A stretch of 64,000 nt of DNA from Cladochytrium replicatum (Eukaryota > Chytridiomycota > Chytridiomycetes > Cladochytriales > Cladochytriaceae): contig JAHLKD010000117.1 of the NCBI GenBank assembly GCA_025526935.1, positions 99,171-163,170 on the forward strand, given 5' to 3'. Shown here piece after piece: positions 22,601 through 34,831 of the stretch. Both the position numbers and the translations under genes were made by a program. Under the pieces are notes generated by a model, which saw only the letters and a list, made by a program, of their open reading frames with translations, had not been told where the DNA came from and did not search any database. Each line of letters starts with the position of its first letter. Position 1 is the stretch's first letter.

Positions 22601-25600
22601 CTACTCATGGAGGGATCTCAAAGACTTTGTTTTGACAGCGTGCTTGGTTGGGAGGGCATGGTCTACTCGGAAGTGCCTCCAAACCTCCACAAAGCTTTTG
22701 CTAGGTGCTAACTGACCTTGCTCTGGCTCCCGTACATGCTGCAAATGGCCTATCAGCGCTACTCCGGCCCGCACTGTCTGCCACCTGTTCCGGGCCCGTG
22801 TTGACTCGGATGAAATCACTCTGTCGATCATCTGAACCTCCTCCACCGTGATGACGGCTTCGTCCTGATGTGATGATGGATGTACAGGCTTTTCATTTAC
22901 TTCCCAACCTGCAGTTTTGACCACCATCGGGGTATCTGATGATTGCTTTGTAAGCAGGGCGTTTTTGCTCCCGCCAAGTTTGTTGATGGTGTGTCGGCTT
23001 GCTCCCGGTTTTGTCAATCCGTTGCTGCTAGCGCCGAATTTGAACATCTCGTCTGTGCTTTTCTTTGTCTCCCCAAAGGACATGGATTCTCCGGATGTAG
23101 ATTGACCGACTTTCCTCTGTCCATATCTAATCAAGAACCGCCGCACAAGAATCAGCATCCCCCTTGCCAACAGCATCCATGGGAAGTTCCCCAATGCGAT
23201 CGAAATGCAAAGAACCCATCCTTGCCAATCAAGCGACACTGTCTGCACGAACCCCTGTCCAAACATGACCACAAGCACCTGTATGCCCGCAATGATCACC
23301 ATGATGAGCAAGAACACCTTATTTCTAAAGAAACCCTTGAACACGTTGATCTCCCCGTTCAGCTGCCTCGCCATCGTCTCGTTCGAAATCTGCATCAATA
23401 TGAACGTCGTGAACACGATCGTCTTTGTGCGTTTCTCGGCCCACGTGTCGTAGGTTACGTCGGCGGGAACTTCGCCGTGGGGGAGAAAGTGGCTGTCGCC
23501 CATGCCGTGGATAAGAATAAAGAGCAGTGCGGTGGTTTGGTAGGCCATTTGGAGACCGATGAATTCCCACATGCGGGTGGAGATCAGGGCCTCGTTACGG
23601 GCGTGTGGGGGCTGGTCGAGGATGTCGTCTTCGGGCTCGTCGGAGGCGAGTGCGAGGGCGCCGAGGGAGTCCATGATGAGGTTGACCCAGAGAAGTTGGA
23701 CGGTGGTTAAGGGGGATGTGCCGTAGATCATAGAGCCGATGAAGGTGATGATGATGGCAACAAGGTTCACGCCGAGTTGGAACTGGAGGAATTTTCGGAC
23801 TGAGTTGAGGACGTTGCGGCCCCATTTGACAGAGTTTACGAGCGATGCAAAGTTATCGTCCAACAAGACTGCATTTTGACATGTTCAGGAATAGCTGCTA
23901 AAGATAATGTGATTTAGGATCAACTTACCAATATCGGATGCGTTCATTGCAATCTGTGTGCCATACAATCCCATGGCAAAACCGACGTCGGCCTCTTTCA
24001 AAGCAGGAGCGTCGTTTGTGCCGTCTCCCGTCACCGCGACAACCTCTCCCATATCCTTTAGAAGCGAAACGAGTGTGTATTTGTCTGCTGGGGAAGACCG
24101 TGCTAGTACTTGTAATCGAGGTGCAACTTTCTTCTTGTCCTCCTCCGAAAGATCTCTGAATCTTGGTCCCTCCATTGCGATCCCGTCGTCAAACAAGATA
24201 CCAGATTCTCGCGCAATCTTGCAGGCCGTCAGAATGTTGTCTCCGGTAACCATCTTGATTTTGATCCCGGCCTTCTGGCACCGCTCGACTGCAAACGCGA
24301 CTTCCTTTCGCAACGGATCTTTGATTCCGACAAGACCCAAAAACACCAGGTCGTGCTCGGGATCGTCGCGATATCCCTGTCCCTCGATCGTGGTCAGTTG
24401 GTGATCACTGTCTTTGTAGGCGAGTGCAAGAGTTCGGAGTCCTTCGGACGCCCAGGCTTTGATGGCTTCCTGGAGCTTTGCGACGGTTTTGGGTGATATT
24501 GGGGACACTGTTGTGCACTTTGGATCCACGATGTGCGTACACAGGCCGAGAACAATCTCAGAAGCACCCTTCGTGTAGAGTCTGTACTTTTTGGGTTGGC
24601 CTGGCGCGGCGGCTGTTGGCTGAACCAGCGTCGACATACGCTTCCGATCGGACGAGAATGACCAAACACCGTTATCGACTTTCACGACGCTCTTTCGAAC
24701 CTCGGCGTAATCAATCCCGATCTTCTTCATCAGCACAAGAAGTGCCCCTTCCGTTGCGGACCCAACAAAAGTTGGAACAGAGTCGTTTTCGCCGTACTTT
24801 ACAAAACATGTTGAGTTCATAGCAATGCCCTCGCTCAGGAGCGCTGCGGTCTTATTGTCAAATGTGGTGGGACAATACGCTCGCGCGTCCTGCTCGCCCG
24901 ATCCTTCGCCGTGGAATATTGTGTCTCCGACCATCGCCTTGACGACCGTCATGCGATTCTCAGTAAGAGTCCCGGTCTTATCTGTGCAGATGCACGTCGC
25001 TTCGCCCATGGTCTCTGAAGCATCGAGATGCCGCACAAAGCACTTGTCGCGGATCATCTTGAACATGGAGAAGGCGAGCGAGATTGTTACAGCGAGCGGT
25101 AGGCCTTCAGGCACGGCGACGACGACGATGCTGATCCCGATGACAAAGTTCTCCGCGAGATCCTGGAGACGCATGAGCGTCATGTTGGACGACTCGGCTG
25201 AGCTGTATGTCGCGCAGGTGTTTCCATGAGTCGGGCTCCCGTTGGCGAAATCGATTGCCCAGCGGATGGTGAGGCCGACGAAAGTTAGGATCCCGGCGGC
25301 GACACCGACTTTCCCGATTAGGACGGCGACGACTTTGAGTTTGAGCTGGAGGACGGTTTCTTCGCCCTGGGCTTCGTTGAGGAGTTCTTGGATCTGACCG
25401 CCGCTTGAACGCGGTCCGACTGCCGCGACGAGAAAGGTTCCGGAGCCTTCTGAGACTTGAGTGCCTGAGAATAGGAATGGTGCATTCGCGCTCTTTTTGA
25501 CAGGGATGGATTCACCGGTAAGTGGGGACTCATCGATGACAAGACGGTTGCTTTTGATGAGAATTCCGTCTGCTGGGATCTCGTCCCCAACGACCACCTC

Positions 25601-26671
25601 GACGACATCGCCGACGATCAAATCCCAAGAGGACATTTGATCTTCTTGGCCCCCACGGATCACCTTGACGCTCTTGTCTGACTGAAGCAGGAGCAATTTT
25701 TTAAATTTTCGGTCCTTTGACCAGTCATTTCCTGCTGTCACTGATAACACTATCACAACTGCAACGACGATTGCGAGACCCTCGACATAACCACCCGCTG
25801 GGCAGATTGCAGTACCGAGCGCCATCACAGTTACTGCACCAATGATCAGAATCTTGATAATGGGGTCATCTTTGATGGTTTCCCAAACGATTTCAATGAT
25901 GGTGATCGACCGCGGAGGCGGAATAACGTTCATCCCAAACGACTCAACTCTCTGATCCTTATCGACTGCTTCAAGCGCTGGTGGATTTTTGCCCGAAACA
26001 TCTTTCAATGTATCACCGCCCTTCCCTTTTCTCCCAACTTTGTTTCCTGCATCCTTGCTCGCCAGCCCCCCCTTTCTCACGATATCGATTCCCTCAGACA
26101 GGTTCGTTCGTAACGATATCGCGACACCTTCGACGCCCCCAAACTCATCATTCAACAAATCTACTTGGGCTGGGGACGTTCTATTGTCGAAGCTGACGAG
26201 CCGGCCCAGGTCAGCCACATTCAATCCGTACTCGTTTGGCGGAAGGCTTTTTATCCTGTCGATCAGTGACTGGAGTGCTTGCTCCTTCATCATAGCCTCT
26301 GGACTTGGGGTATCTATGCTGTTCGAGGAAGAGTTCATGAAATCACTTTGTCTGTGGACACTGTCTGTTTTTGAAGGAGGTGATGTCGACTCCAAGTGCT
26401 TGTTCTGAGGTGTCTCCTCATCACTCAGGGAAGGCATACGGTTTGGGGTTGGGGAGTTTAGGATCTTCAGTCTGGAATCGACGCTGGTGACTCCGCGGTT
26501 CGAGGCGGTCCCGAGAGGGATGCTCGGGCTGGATCTGACTGGCGGGAGTTCCGGGCGGGCAGGGTGGCCGATGCTGTTTCGAACACTGTCATCCCGGTCT
26601 TCTGGAACGGTTCCTGGGGCATCGACGTCTATGGCATTTGGGAGACCCATGGTGTGTTCACCACCTCTCAT
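22601..26671 (-). CDS. PMC1: PMCA-type (P-type IIB) Ca2+-transporting ATPase
   Basis: Calcium pump of the plasma membrane or vacuole, exporting Ca2+ from the cytosol. Two exons, 26671-23929 and 23868-22601 (intron 60 bp), about 1336 residues; the first true ATG is at 26671. Motifs: DESPLTGESIPVKK, M4 PEGLPLAVTISLAFSM, phosphorylation site [13 protein letters not shown] near 563, KGASE, TGDNILTACKIARE, and hinge VTGDGTNDAPALKEADVGFA near 880. The family's usual KEASDI reads MNASDI here. The N-terminal cytosolic region of about 280 residues and a C-terminal tail of about 260 residues are both long; the tail carries a basic amphipathic helix (RARNRWQTVRAGVALIGHLQ) of the kind that binds calmodulin in animal PMCAs, so autoinhibition relieved by Ca2+/calmodulin is plausible. 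Confidence 0.93.
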
Positions 26672-26692
26672 AGGAGGATCAAGTTGTTGCAA

Positions 26693-27002
26693 TATGGAGG
26701 ATGAAAGAAAAGGTCAATGCTGTTAGATCAATTGATGTGCCTGGTATCAAATGAAGTTATAAACAACCCTGAGAGCCAATCACTTTAAGTTCGGCAACAG
26801 CTCTTCCTTATTTGAGCGATCTCAATTGATGGCTGACGAAACAGCCAAGAATCATAAAACCCAATTCAAAGTACAGACTTCTTCGGCATTAGCTCAAAAA
26901 GTACTTTTGACCATCAATAAATGTAAATCGTGCGTCATTCCAAAATGTCAAGAATAATATACTACTAAAGAACCAAAAGCAAAAAAAATAAAAAAGTGGT
27001 GC
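26693..27002. other. Spacer between the PMCA start and the zinc-finger gene 3' end
   Basis: About 310 bp, A/T-rich, containing the PMCA promoter side and the 3' end of the Zap1-like gene (A-rich aaaagcaaaaaaaataaaaa at about 26976-26995). No gene seen. Confidence 0.5.
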
Positions 27003-28824
27003 CTATTGTGGCATGTTCTTTTCGTGGGTGCGACGATGCCGCTTCACTTGATCCGGCCTTGCAAACCTCTTTGTACAATTCTCAATGGGACACTGGAATG
27101 GTTTCTGGCCGCTGTGAACTCGGAGCTGACGAAGCAAAGATAAGAAACGACACACGTCATTCTATAAGAAACATACATGTTTTGTTAAATTCGAACTTTC
27201 GGCAAAGCGTCGCCCGCAACCTTCTTCCTGGCATGCAAATGGTTTTTCTCCAGTGTGGGTGCGAATATGGATTGTGAGCGCGCCAGGGATCGCGAATGAT
27301 TTGTGGCATTCGGGTTCTGGACAGGTGAATGGTTTCTCCCCGGTGTGAGTCCGTTTGTGTTGAGCCATTACGCCATGCTCGCTGAATCGCTGGTTGCAGA
27401 TGGTGCACTCGTATGGTTTATCCCCTGTGTCTGAACAAAATATGAGAAAAATGCAATATAAACCTCGATTCCGAATACTTACGTGTTTGGATGTGTCGCA
27501 TCACTTTCTGTCGCTGTGGGAAAGGTTTCCCTTCCCTCTCGCAATTGATCCACCGACAAGCGTAACTGCTTTTGCCAGCTCCAACGTGGGTCTCGGAAAC
27601 GTGCGTCGTCAACTCGTCGAACGATGCAAACCTTTCCTTACATCCAACCCAGAGACACCCGTGGGGTTTTGATGATTCGTCTTCCAGGGATGGTGGTGCA
27701 GAAGGAGACATCGTGATTGCAGGCTCGATTGCATTTTGATCGAGCAGCTTGTCAGAGGATCGCTGGCGTGATCTCGACATGACAAAAGAAAACAAATGGT
27801 CCTCATCATCTGACAATCCCCTTTCCTCTTCATCATCCCCAATTTCGAACAATGCATCATCCCCGGTTTCAGCGCGTCCAGTGTTGAGGTGATCTCCAGG
27901 AGAGGTGGTTCGGCGACGCTTGTGCCTCTCTGCATTTGTTGAGCTGTCAGTGGTTCGTGAGCGCCACTCTTTCGGCGAAGCGATGTTGAAGAATGGTGCA
28001 CTAGCGGATCCTGCTTCCTCTGAAGCGCCGAGTCTAGTATCATTCCGGGACGCTAAATTTGAGGATCCTCCGTTGCGGTTCGACGTGACAGATACTCTCA
28101 AGTGATCGGTTCTCAGGTGGTCAAACAACTGATCCACCGAGACAAAGTTGGAGAGGTTGCATAGAGCCCATTTGCATGCGTGGGCCATGGCAAAGCGGTC
28201 TTCAGAGTTGGAGTCATTCGACATTGCGGTGAGTTGCCATGCGGTTGGTGGGCGGTCTGAGTGTGAGCATGTTCCGTGAGCGCGCATATATTCGTACATA
28301 AGAACTGCTCCCGCTGACTCTGACTCGGGAGATTCCGTCCTTGCATTGATTCTTTTGCGAAGGTTTGAATGGGCTTTACCACAGCGGTTTCCGGAAAGAT
28401 GAGAGATGCTGACATGGGGAAGCAACTCATCAAAGGAGCTGAACTGTTGAGTGCAGGTAGCCCAGCGACATCGAGCTGCAGCCTCTAACTCTGAATCTTT
28501 TGGGTAGAAGCGTGCAGCCGTAGAATGGTTGTTTCGTTGGGGTATCAGTTGCACAAGTGGAGGTTCGTCATTGTAACGGATGCCTTGCAACGAGGAGCGT
28601 TGGGGTGGCTCAAAATCAGCCCTTCGATGTTCGACTGTGTTCCGGTCCATTATTGGAATTTCCGGCCACTCCGACCGCCCAAAATCTGGGAGAGTCCATG
28701 GTCGGAGTGGGTGTGGCCTGGAAGAGCTCCAAAATGGTGTTCCACCAGGGAGCAGTGAACTTATTGGCGGCAGAGACACACGGGACGGATTCTGCTGATG
28801 CGAGAACTTTGAGTCAACGTCCAT
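27003..28824 (-). CDS. ZAP1: Zap1-like C2H2 zinc-finger transcription factor
   Basis: Three exons, 28824-27483, 27430-27177, 27125-27003 (introns 52 and 51 bp), about 572 residues. Eight C2H2 fingers: two isolated N-terminal ones ([10 protein letters not shown] near residue 120; [11 protein letters not shown] near 215) and six clustered C-terminal ones from about 390, including [39 protein letters not shown] and [20 protein letters not shown]. The order, the FPQRQK finger and the paired N-terminal fingers of the 'CxWxxC' type match yeast Zap1, where the N-terminal fingers sense zinc and the C-terminal ones bind zinc-responsive elements. An acidic stretch ([15 protein letters not shown]) could activate transcription. 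The frame is open beyond the first ATG through a GTG, so a small upstream exon is possible. It starts only about 130 bp downstream of the next gene's stop. Confidence 0.82.
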
Positions 28825-28953
28825 CGAAAGCCAAGTTTCGGGGGTTTTGTCGCTGGGGGTTTCCAAACGGAGTTCTGTCGGGTTCAACGTCACAATCCCG
28901 AAGCGCCTAGGAAAATCACACGAAGAATCTTATTTTTTAATTAAAAATCAAAT

Positions 28954-29970
28954 CTACGCGATGAGAAACTCGGACGGAAGAAGCTTGCCGACATCGTAGA
29001 TGTCAATGTGGGCCCCGTTTTCATACTGATCCCATTCCAAAATCGAAACCAGCGTGAGTGCAGACTTCAGCGGATCAACAAGTGTGTTCTTCTCGTGCAT
29101 CTCCATGAACGCTCCTCTCAACCCGACATCAGGCATCTCAGATCGGATTTGCTTCTGCATCTGCGTCTCCATAGGACCAGGTGCATAGCTGAGAGCGCGC
29201 ACCCGAGGTCGACTGGTCGTCCCATCTCCATGCAACTCTTTGTCCCGATTGTCTTCTTCCAGCGCCACACACCGGAAAAACATGTCCCTTGCTGCCTTTC
29301 CAGTGGAGTAGAGACCCATCGTATCCAGCGGAGCAACACTGTGAAAAAAGGTTAGTGACGTGAAATGGTTCATGTGTATTCGTCGACACATACGCAGCTA
29401 AAGATGAAATGTTGATGAGCCATGTGCCATCCCTTGCATCACCAAATCTTCGCAGGAAATGTGAAGTCAACACTGCTGGTGCCAAGATGTTGGTGTCCAG
29501 CTCTGCTCGAATGTCCTTTGCTGAACGAGACCGAATGCGCTCGATTTTGGTCATCACTCCAGCATTGTTGATCAGCAGGCTACGAGTATACGTGGATTTG
29601 GGAGCAGCGGCAAGAATCGACTCAGAAACATCGTCCAAACTGTCGGGGTTGCTGAAATCCCCCCCGATTGTGACAACGTCGATCGGATTAACGCAGGACA
29701 GGTTTCCATGCGCCTAGGCATGAATAAGCATAAATTTAAGGTGGACAGATGAGCTTACTCTGATCATAGCCTGCCGGGTTTCGTTCAAGCCAGCAAGGTC
29801 ACGTCCGGTGAGAACAAAGTCCACTGGAGCGATCTTGACCAGCCATGATTCAGCCAGTGCTGTGAATTGATTTCAGCGCAGTGCGATTCTTTCATATTCA
29901 GTAACAATATACCCCTCGCAATGCACGCCCCGAAACCCTTCGATGCTCCCGTCAGAATGACCAGCGACAT
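28954..29970 (-). CDS. SPR: Sepiapterin reductase-like short-chain dehydrogenase
   Basis: Four exons, 29970-29913, 29859-29759, 29713-29394, 29338-28954 (introns 53, 45, 55 bp), 287 residues. Cofactor motif LTGASKGFGACIARALAE at the N terminus, LLINNAGV, LINISSLAA, catalytic YxxxK in LYSTGKAARDMFF, then ALSYAPGPMETQM and the C-terminal HIDIYDVGKL. These last signatures are typical of sepiapterin reductase, which uses NADPH for the final step(s) of tetrahydrobiopterin synthesis. Other SDRs of broad carbonyl-reductase type share much of this, so the substrate is inferred. The GTP cyclohydrolase partner is not in the window. Confidence 0.85.
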
Positions 29971-29984
29971 TTTGTGTTAAGCCA

Positions 29985-30720
29985 CATCCGCATGCTGTTC
30001 ATCGTGATTTTGTTTTGCCTGTGCTGTATCGCAGAGGTAAGCTCGCTGCTGTGAGAACACCTCGGATCAAAGTCTCCGTACTCCCTGCCGGCCGAAAACG
30101 AGACTATCGTCACTCCTCTGCCAGAGACATGCACTGTGATCCAGTCGCAGGAGAACTGGTCCAATGGTAACGCCAACTGCGTCAGGTTGTCGGGCGGCAC
30201 GGAGCTCGTTTTCCAGGCATAAAAGACACCCTTGGCTATCAAGGGCTCCAGCTTGAGTTGGATCGAATTCCTTTTTTCAGAAGATATTGATCCGCTCGAC
30301 GTCGTATTCTATTTCGGTCAGTCTGAAACAAACACGTTCTTGCTTTCGTTGCTCGGGTCTCTACCGCGACCTGGTTCCGATCAGGGGCAACAGCACATGA
30401 GAACAGATCTCTCAACGGCGCTTCCGAAGCTCCAGGATATCGTTCGCTATGAACATTGTGTTTGAACTTGTATCGTGTGAGAACTTGGAAGATTATTATG
30501 TGCGAGTGCTTTTGAACGAGCGCGAGGTGTTGGTTCCAGGGTGCCATGGACCAGGCGTGTTGTGCCCGCTTCACGATTTTGTTCAAAGAGTGATCAGGCC
30601 AGAAAGAAACCAGCGCAACTATGAGAAAGGTGTGCAAGATTCCGAAGGACAGACGGTGGCCACCTATGGATGATGACAACGAAGATGATCTTGTAAGGAA
30701 GATCTTCAAGGGATCTTTTA
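29985..30720 (-). CDS. Candidate gene with membrane anchor, structure unresolved
   Basis: Two protein-like minus-strand stretches in different frames suggest one gene. The upstream part (about 30660-30400) has a hydrophobic segment, LSFGILHTFLIVALVSFW, then APWNQHLALVQKHSHIIIF. The downstream part (about 30290-30000) reads SIQLKLEPLIAKGVFYAWKT and then CDWITVHVSGRGVTIVSF. I could not place introns convincingly; a single-base shift near 30275 would also join TEIEYDVERINIF to the downstream frame. The hydrophobic stretch could be a signal anchor. No family recognised; it may be a pseudogene. Confidence 0.3.
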
Positions 30721-30985
30721 TTTTTTTCCTCCTTAGGTGTTTTGTATAATTCTTTCAGCCCAAACCACGTCATTTTGCCCAAATTTGGACCTAATCGCGG
30801 CCTTGACATGGCCAACAACCGCAGGGTCAGTTTTGCTGAGAAAGCACACGTTCGGTAAGGAAGCATCATTCCAGGAAGGACATGGATTGCAAAATTATCT
30901 TCATATCGCTTGTAGTTTGTTTGACAAGGACGATGACTGGGCGAACTCCAGGGATGGGAGGTGGAGGAAGAGCCTTGGTGCTGCG

Positions 30986-33900
30986 ATGGGGATCGGCGAT
31001 TCTGGGGGATCAGACTCGGGGCAGTTACAGTCTGTGTTTGGATCTGAAGATGGCCAAATCTCCACGATGTTCCAAATGCCCGACCTCAGCTCAGTCCGCC
31101 GAACAAGGTCAGTGTTGTTTGCGTCCATCTCTTGATTGAATCAATTGACGCCGCGGTAAAGCGACAACTTTGACTTGCGGATAGAATTTCCAGGAGGAGA
31201 CAGTCACGCGAACAGCATTGATGGCGATAGCGAAGAAGCGTACGTTAGGGTTCAATTTAAACCGGTCTCCTCATTATTTTTTCAGGCAAACTTCCTTTGA
31301 AGTCAAAGTGAAGGGCTCGCCCCAAGCTGATTCGCATGAAAAAGTCGCTTCGCCTGCTAGATCAGCTCCGATTGCAAGCATTGGACCGCTCGATGTACAG
31401 TCGCGTTTGGATGATTCACCAAACATCGATCGTCGTCGTCGCTCGACTGCCTCGCCCCGGAATAGTGCATCCCGCAAGCTGTCGTCTATGGCGCTGGGTA
31501 CAGCGGGTAGCCCGATGGTATCGGGAAGGTCTTCAGCATTGGCTGGGAGCCCATCGTTCTCGAGACGGCACTCGCTCGCGGGGAGCCCTTCGCTATCGAG
31601 AAGGCAGTCTGCACTCGCGGCACATCTTCGCAGTCCTCTTCGTCGTGACAGTCTCGCTGCTTTTGTCGTCAGTGGAAAAGCAGGTGCTGGGAATAGGCTA
31701 TGGCAGATTGGTGGAGACGACGAATCGGTTATGGCGGATGAATCGATGGACTTGATAGAAAATGAAGTGTATGATCGACTGACAGGCGAGGTTGGAAATG
31801 GCGACGTTTCCATGGACGTTGATTCTCCTTCCTTCAGTGAACAGGCTGGTATTTTCAACCAGGTGCTCGTTTTCAATGCCTCTTACTCTCAATTTGCAGA
31901 TCAGCAAACTATATCACATTTCTTTGGCAAAGGAGTTTCTTCTGTTCCATGGTCACCAGAAGCATATAAGAACACCGATGTTACAACTGTTTTTGCTGTT
32001 CCAAAAACGCAGAAAGGTATTCAGCATTTGCACAACTTTTGCAACTTAATTGAGATAAAGCAACCCCACAAGGACAACCAGGGAAAGTGTCGCTCTTTTC
32101 AGTTGAATCTCCCAGGGTTCCTCAAACATTGATCAACCACACTGCAGATGTTGATAACTCAGCACACCTTTGTACGTACACAGAGCTTTAGGTTACTACC
32201 ATTTAACATTTCTGCAGTGAGACAAAGTACTGTGCAAACCAACACCAATGACAATTTGCACGCTGAGAGCAGTTCAAATGCTCAACCTATTGAACAGGAA
32301 CCTTCAGCTACAATGCGAAACCAGATAAATGCTGTTACAAATTCAGAAACAATGTCAAACACTAATTTGCTGAGTTCTCCTGTTCAAGCAGAGCAGACTT
32401 TCAATACACTGCAGGACAAGTATATGGGCAATACTGAAGGTATGTTCCAATGAAATGTATGTTGAAACTGGCCTAAGTTATTATCAGATGATCTTATGGA
32501 TGAACATCTCTCAGTAGTTGGTGATTCTTTGACTGAGCCGGAGGTATGATAATCTCTTTAGTCTAAATTTCATCAAAATGACTAAATTAGGTGCCTGAGA
32601 ACATTTCATTGCAAGATTTCTTTAAGCTTGCTCAGTTGGAGTACCCAGATCTAGCTGGATATCTCAAAGATAACAGTGATCTTTCACTGAATGGTATTTT
32701 GGTCATAAGAATGGTAGCTCTCAAACTTACTTAAATAACTAGTAAATGGTATTGTCCCCAATGGTATTGAAATTGCTTGCATGTATCTTCCCAAGTTCCA
32801 GCTATTTGAATATGTAAGCATGCACGTATCTTCAGATCATCTAACGTTCATTTGCACAAAAAGGGCTGTGAGGAGCTCTCTTCACATGTTTCTAATTCTC
32901 TGGAGAGTATACGCCTACTCCAAGAAAATCTGGAAGAGAATAATCCTCCAGTTTTCTTTGAACTTATTGAGTCTGTGTCAGATCAAAACAGTGACATTCA
33001 TGTATGTATACCCTCTTTTTGGTTAATTCATAAATTGCTTAGCCTGTTTGTAGAATCAGCTAAGAGGCACCTATCGGTTCTCTGAAGAGAGTGCAATGGA
33101 GGCATTTTATGTTTGGAAGTTTAAGTTGATTGAATCATTGCTGGTTTCTCAACAAAAATATTTTGAGATGATTTCTCAGGTAAACTTTTGAATAGTCCTT
33201 TGCTAACAGTTACTCATATAACAACAAAGGATTCTGATACTTTAGAGCAGAATTTAAGTGAAGTTCAGAGTATTCTTTCTACTATTGAACAAGAGCAAAC
33301 TGAACTGTGCAAATGGCATGCAAAAAATGATAACATGTATGTTGCAGGTTAACTTGTAGCTAGCTTCTAAACTTGAAAACTATTGAAGGAGTGAATCTGA
33401 TAACTCAATGCAAGCTGAGCTTGATGCACTGTCAAGTGACTTGTGAGTTAAAATACTGTCATACCTGAATCTCAAATTAACTTAAAGTCTCACAGATCGT
33501 CCATACAGAAAATTGAAAGTGACATTAAAGAAGCCCAAAATGAAATTTCCAACGTGAAAGTGCATGTTGAGAGACTCATGATTGAGAAGACTCATAGAGA
33601 ACAAGTATGAAAATCTCATATTTTGATCACATTTGACTTACTGTGTGCATGTTTGCAGGCAATTTCTGAGGCTACAAAGCATATTTCAGAATTAGATATT
33701 GTAGATCCTGATGAAATGTTTGGCCTCTCAGGTAGATGCCCAACATATGGTTCTTTTTGATTAAATTCTGATATCGTGCTGCTAGAATTGTACAACAATT
33801 TGAAGACTGTGCATTCTCTACAGCCAATTTCTGTTGGAAGCAGTAGCTCAATCTGGCAATATGATACAATTGTTCAAATTGAGATACAGTCTTCTGGAAA

Positions 33901-34606
33901 TACTGTAGTTTCACTTATTGATCCACCTGTCACATCTGTAAGTAGAATACCCTAAATTGGTGGTTGTTCTAATGATTCTCCAAAGAAAAAAGGTGGAGAC
34001 CTGATTGATTCACAGCTCATAGAAGCATTTGGGAAAACAAATGTAAAACGAAACACTGGTTAACTGTGTGTTTCTCTAATCAAATTTTTGTAGATTGAAT
34101 TGTGGCTGAATGCACTTGGGAGCACCAATGGTGTTTCAAGATCTGACAGTGAGGTAACTTAGGGATAACCTTATTTTCTTTATTACAGTAATGAATGCTT
34201 TCCGCTGCAGGTTTTGAACAACATTGTTCATAAATGGGAAAGCATCAAAACTGTCTACGAAGACTTGTATATTTCAAAGCACAGCTTAGATTTCAAAACC
34301 AGTCAGGGTGCTGGCGTCAGTCAGATGCTAATCCATTCCAGATTTTTCAACTACAAAACTGGAAAGGGCTTTGTAGTTGGATTTGCGATTGATTCAGAGT
34401 CTCTCGAGAAATCAAAGCTGCACTTAGACTCCATTGAGATACTGGCTGGATCATTAAAGTAAGATGAATTGATTTTCAGCAAGCTGTCTAATTATGTCAT
34501 TTGTAATAGGGAAGACTCTCTTCGAACAAGCATTGGCAATCTCACGATTGGACCAACCATGTTCTCCAAAATGTTCCGGCAGATGAAGAAATTTGTACAG
34601 CAGTAG
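30986..34606 (+). CDS. SPC105: KNL1/Spc105/Spc7 kinetochore scaffold
   Basis: Kinetochore component that binds microtubules and recruits the checkpoint kinase complex. Nineteen exons, all phase-consistent: 30986-31107, 31162-31239, 31286-32016, 32061-32171, 32218-32439, 32488-32543, 32591-32693, 32743-32813, 32864-33001, 33054-33179, 33230-33336, 33389-33442, 33496-33604, 33659-33731, 33786-33937, 33986-34042, 34094-34153, 34211-34458, 34510-34606; 904 residues. The N-terminal third is disordered and Ser/Arg-rich (RRRRSTASPRNSASRK, RRHSLAGSPSLSRRQS). A MELT-like site (NTDVTTVF) lies near residue 300. Then come the Spc7 motif ISLQDFFKLAQLEY, a long coiled coil (about 500-690; CEELSSHV, LEENNPPVFFELI) and a C-terminal region of about 200 residues where the family has RWD folds. 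A clear PP1-docking RVSF was not seen. The start is the only in-frame ATG upstream of the first conserved exon and is the least certain part. Confidence 0.8.
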
Positions 34607-34831
34607 CAAATACTCCCTACACTTCTCTATGGAGGTATCATCAATGTATTTTGTTTGACTTTTATCTGGATATGAACATATACATTGCATTACATTCAGT
34701 TATTGAAACCCGAAATATTTGATTTTCTGCTCGGCCGTTCGTGTGCACACAATACATTTTACAACTTAAACCAACGCGAGCCGCACAGAACAAGATGCCC
34801 GCCTGGGACGAGACTGTAGGAAGGAGCTGCA

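Noticed and set aside
22943-23710. Plus-strand frame of 255 codons inside the calcium ATPase
   Set aside because: Antisense to conserved membrane-domain coding sequence; no independent features.
26671-26692. Upstream start of the calcium ATPase at 26692
   Set aside because: That codon is TTG; the first real ATG in frame is at 26671.
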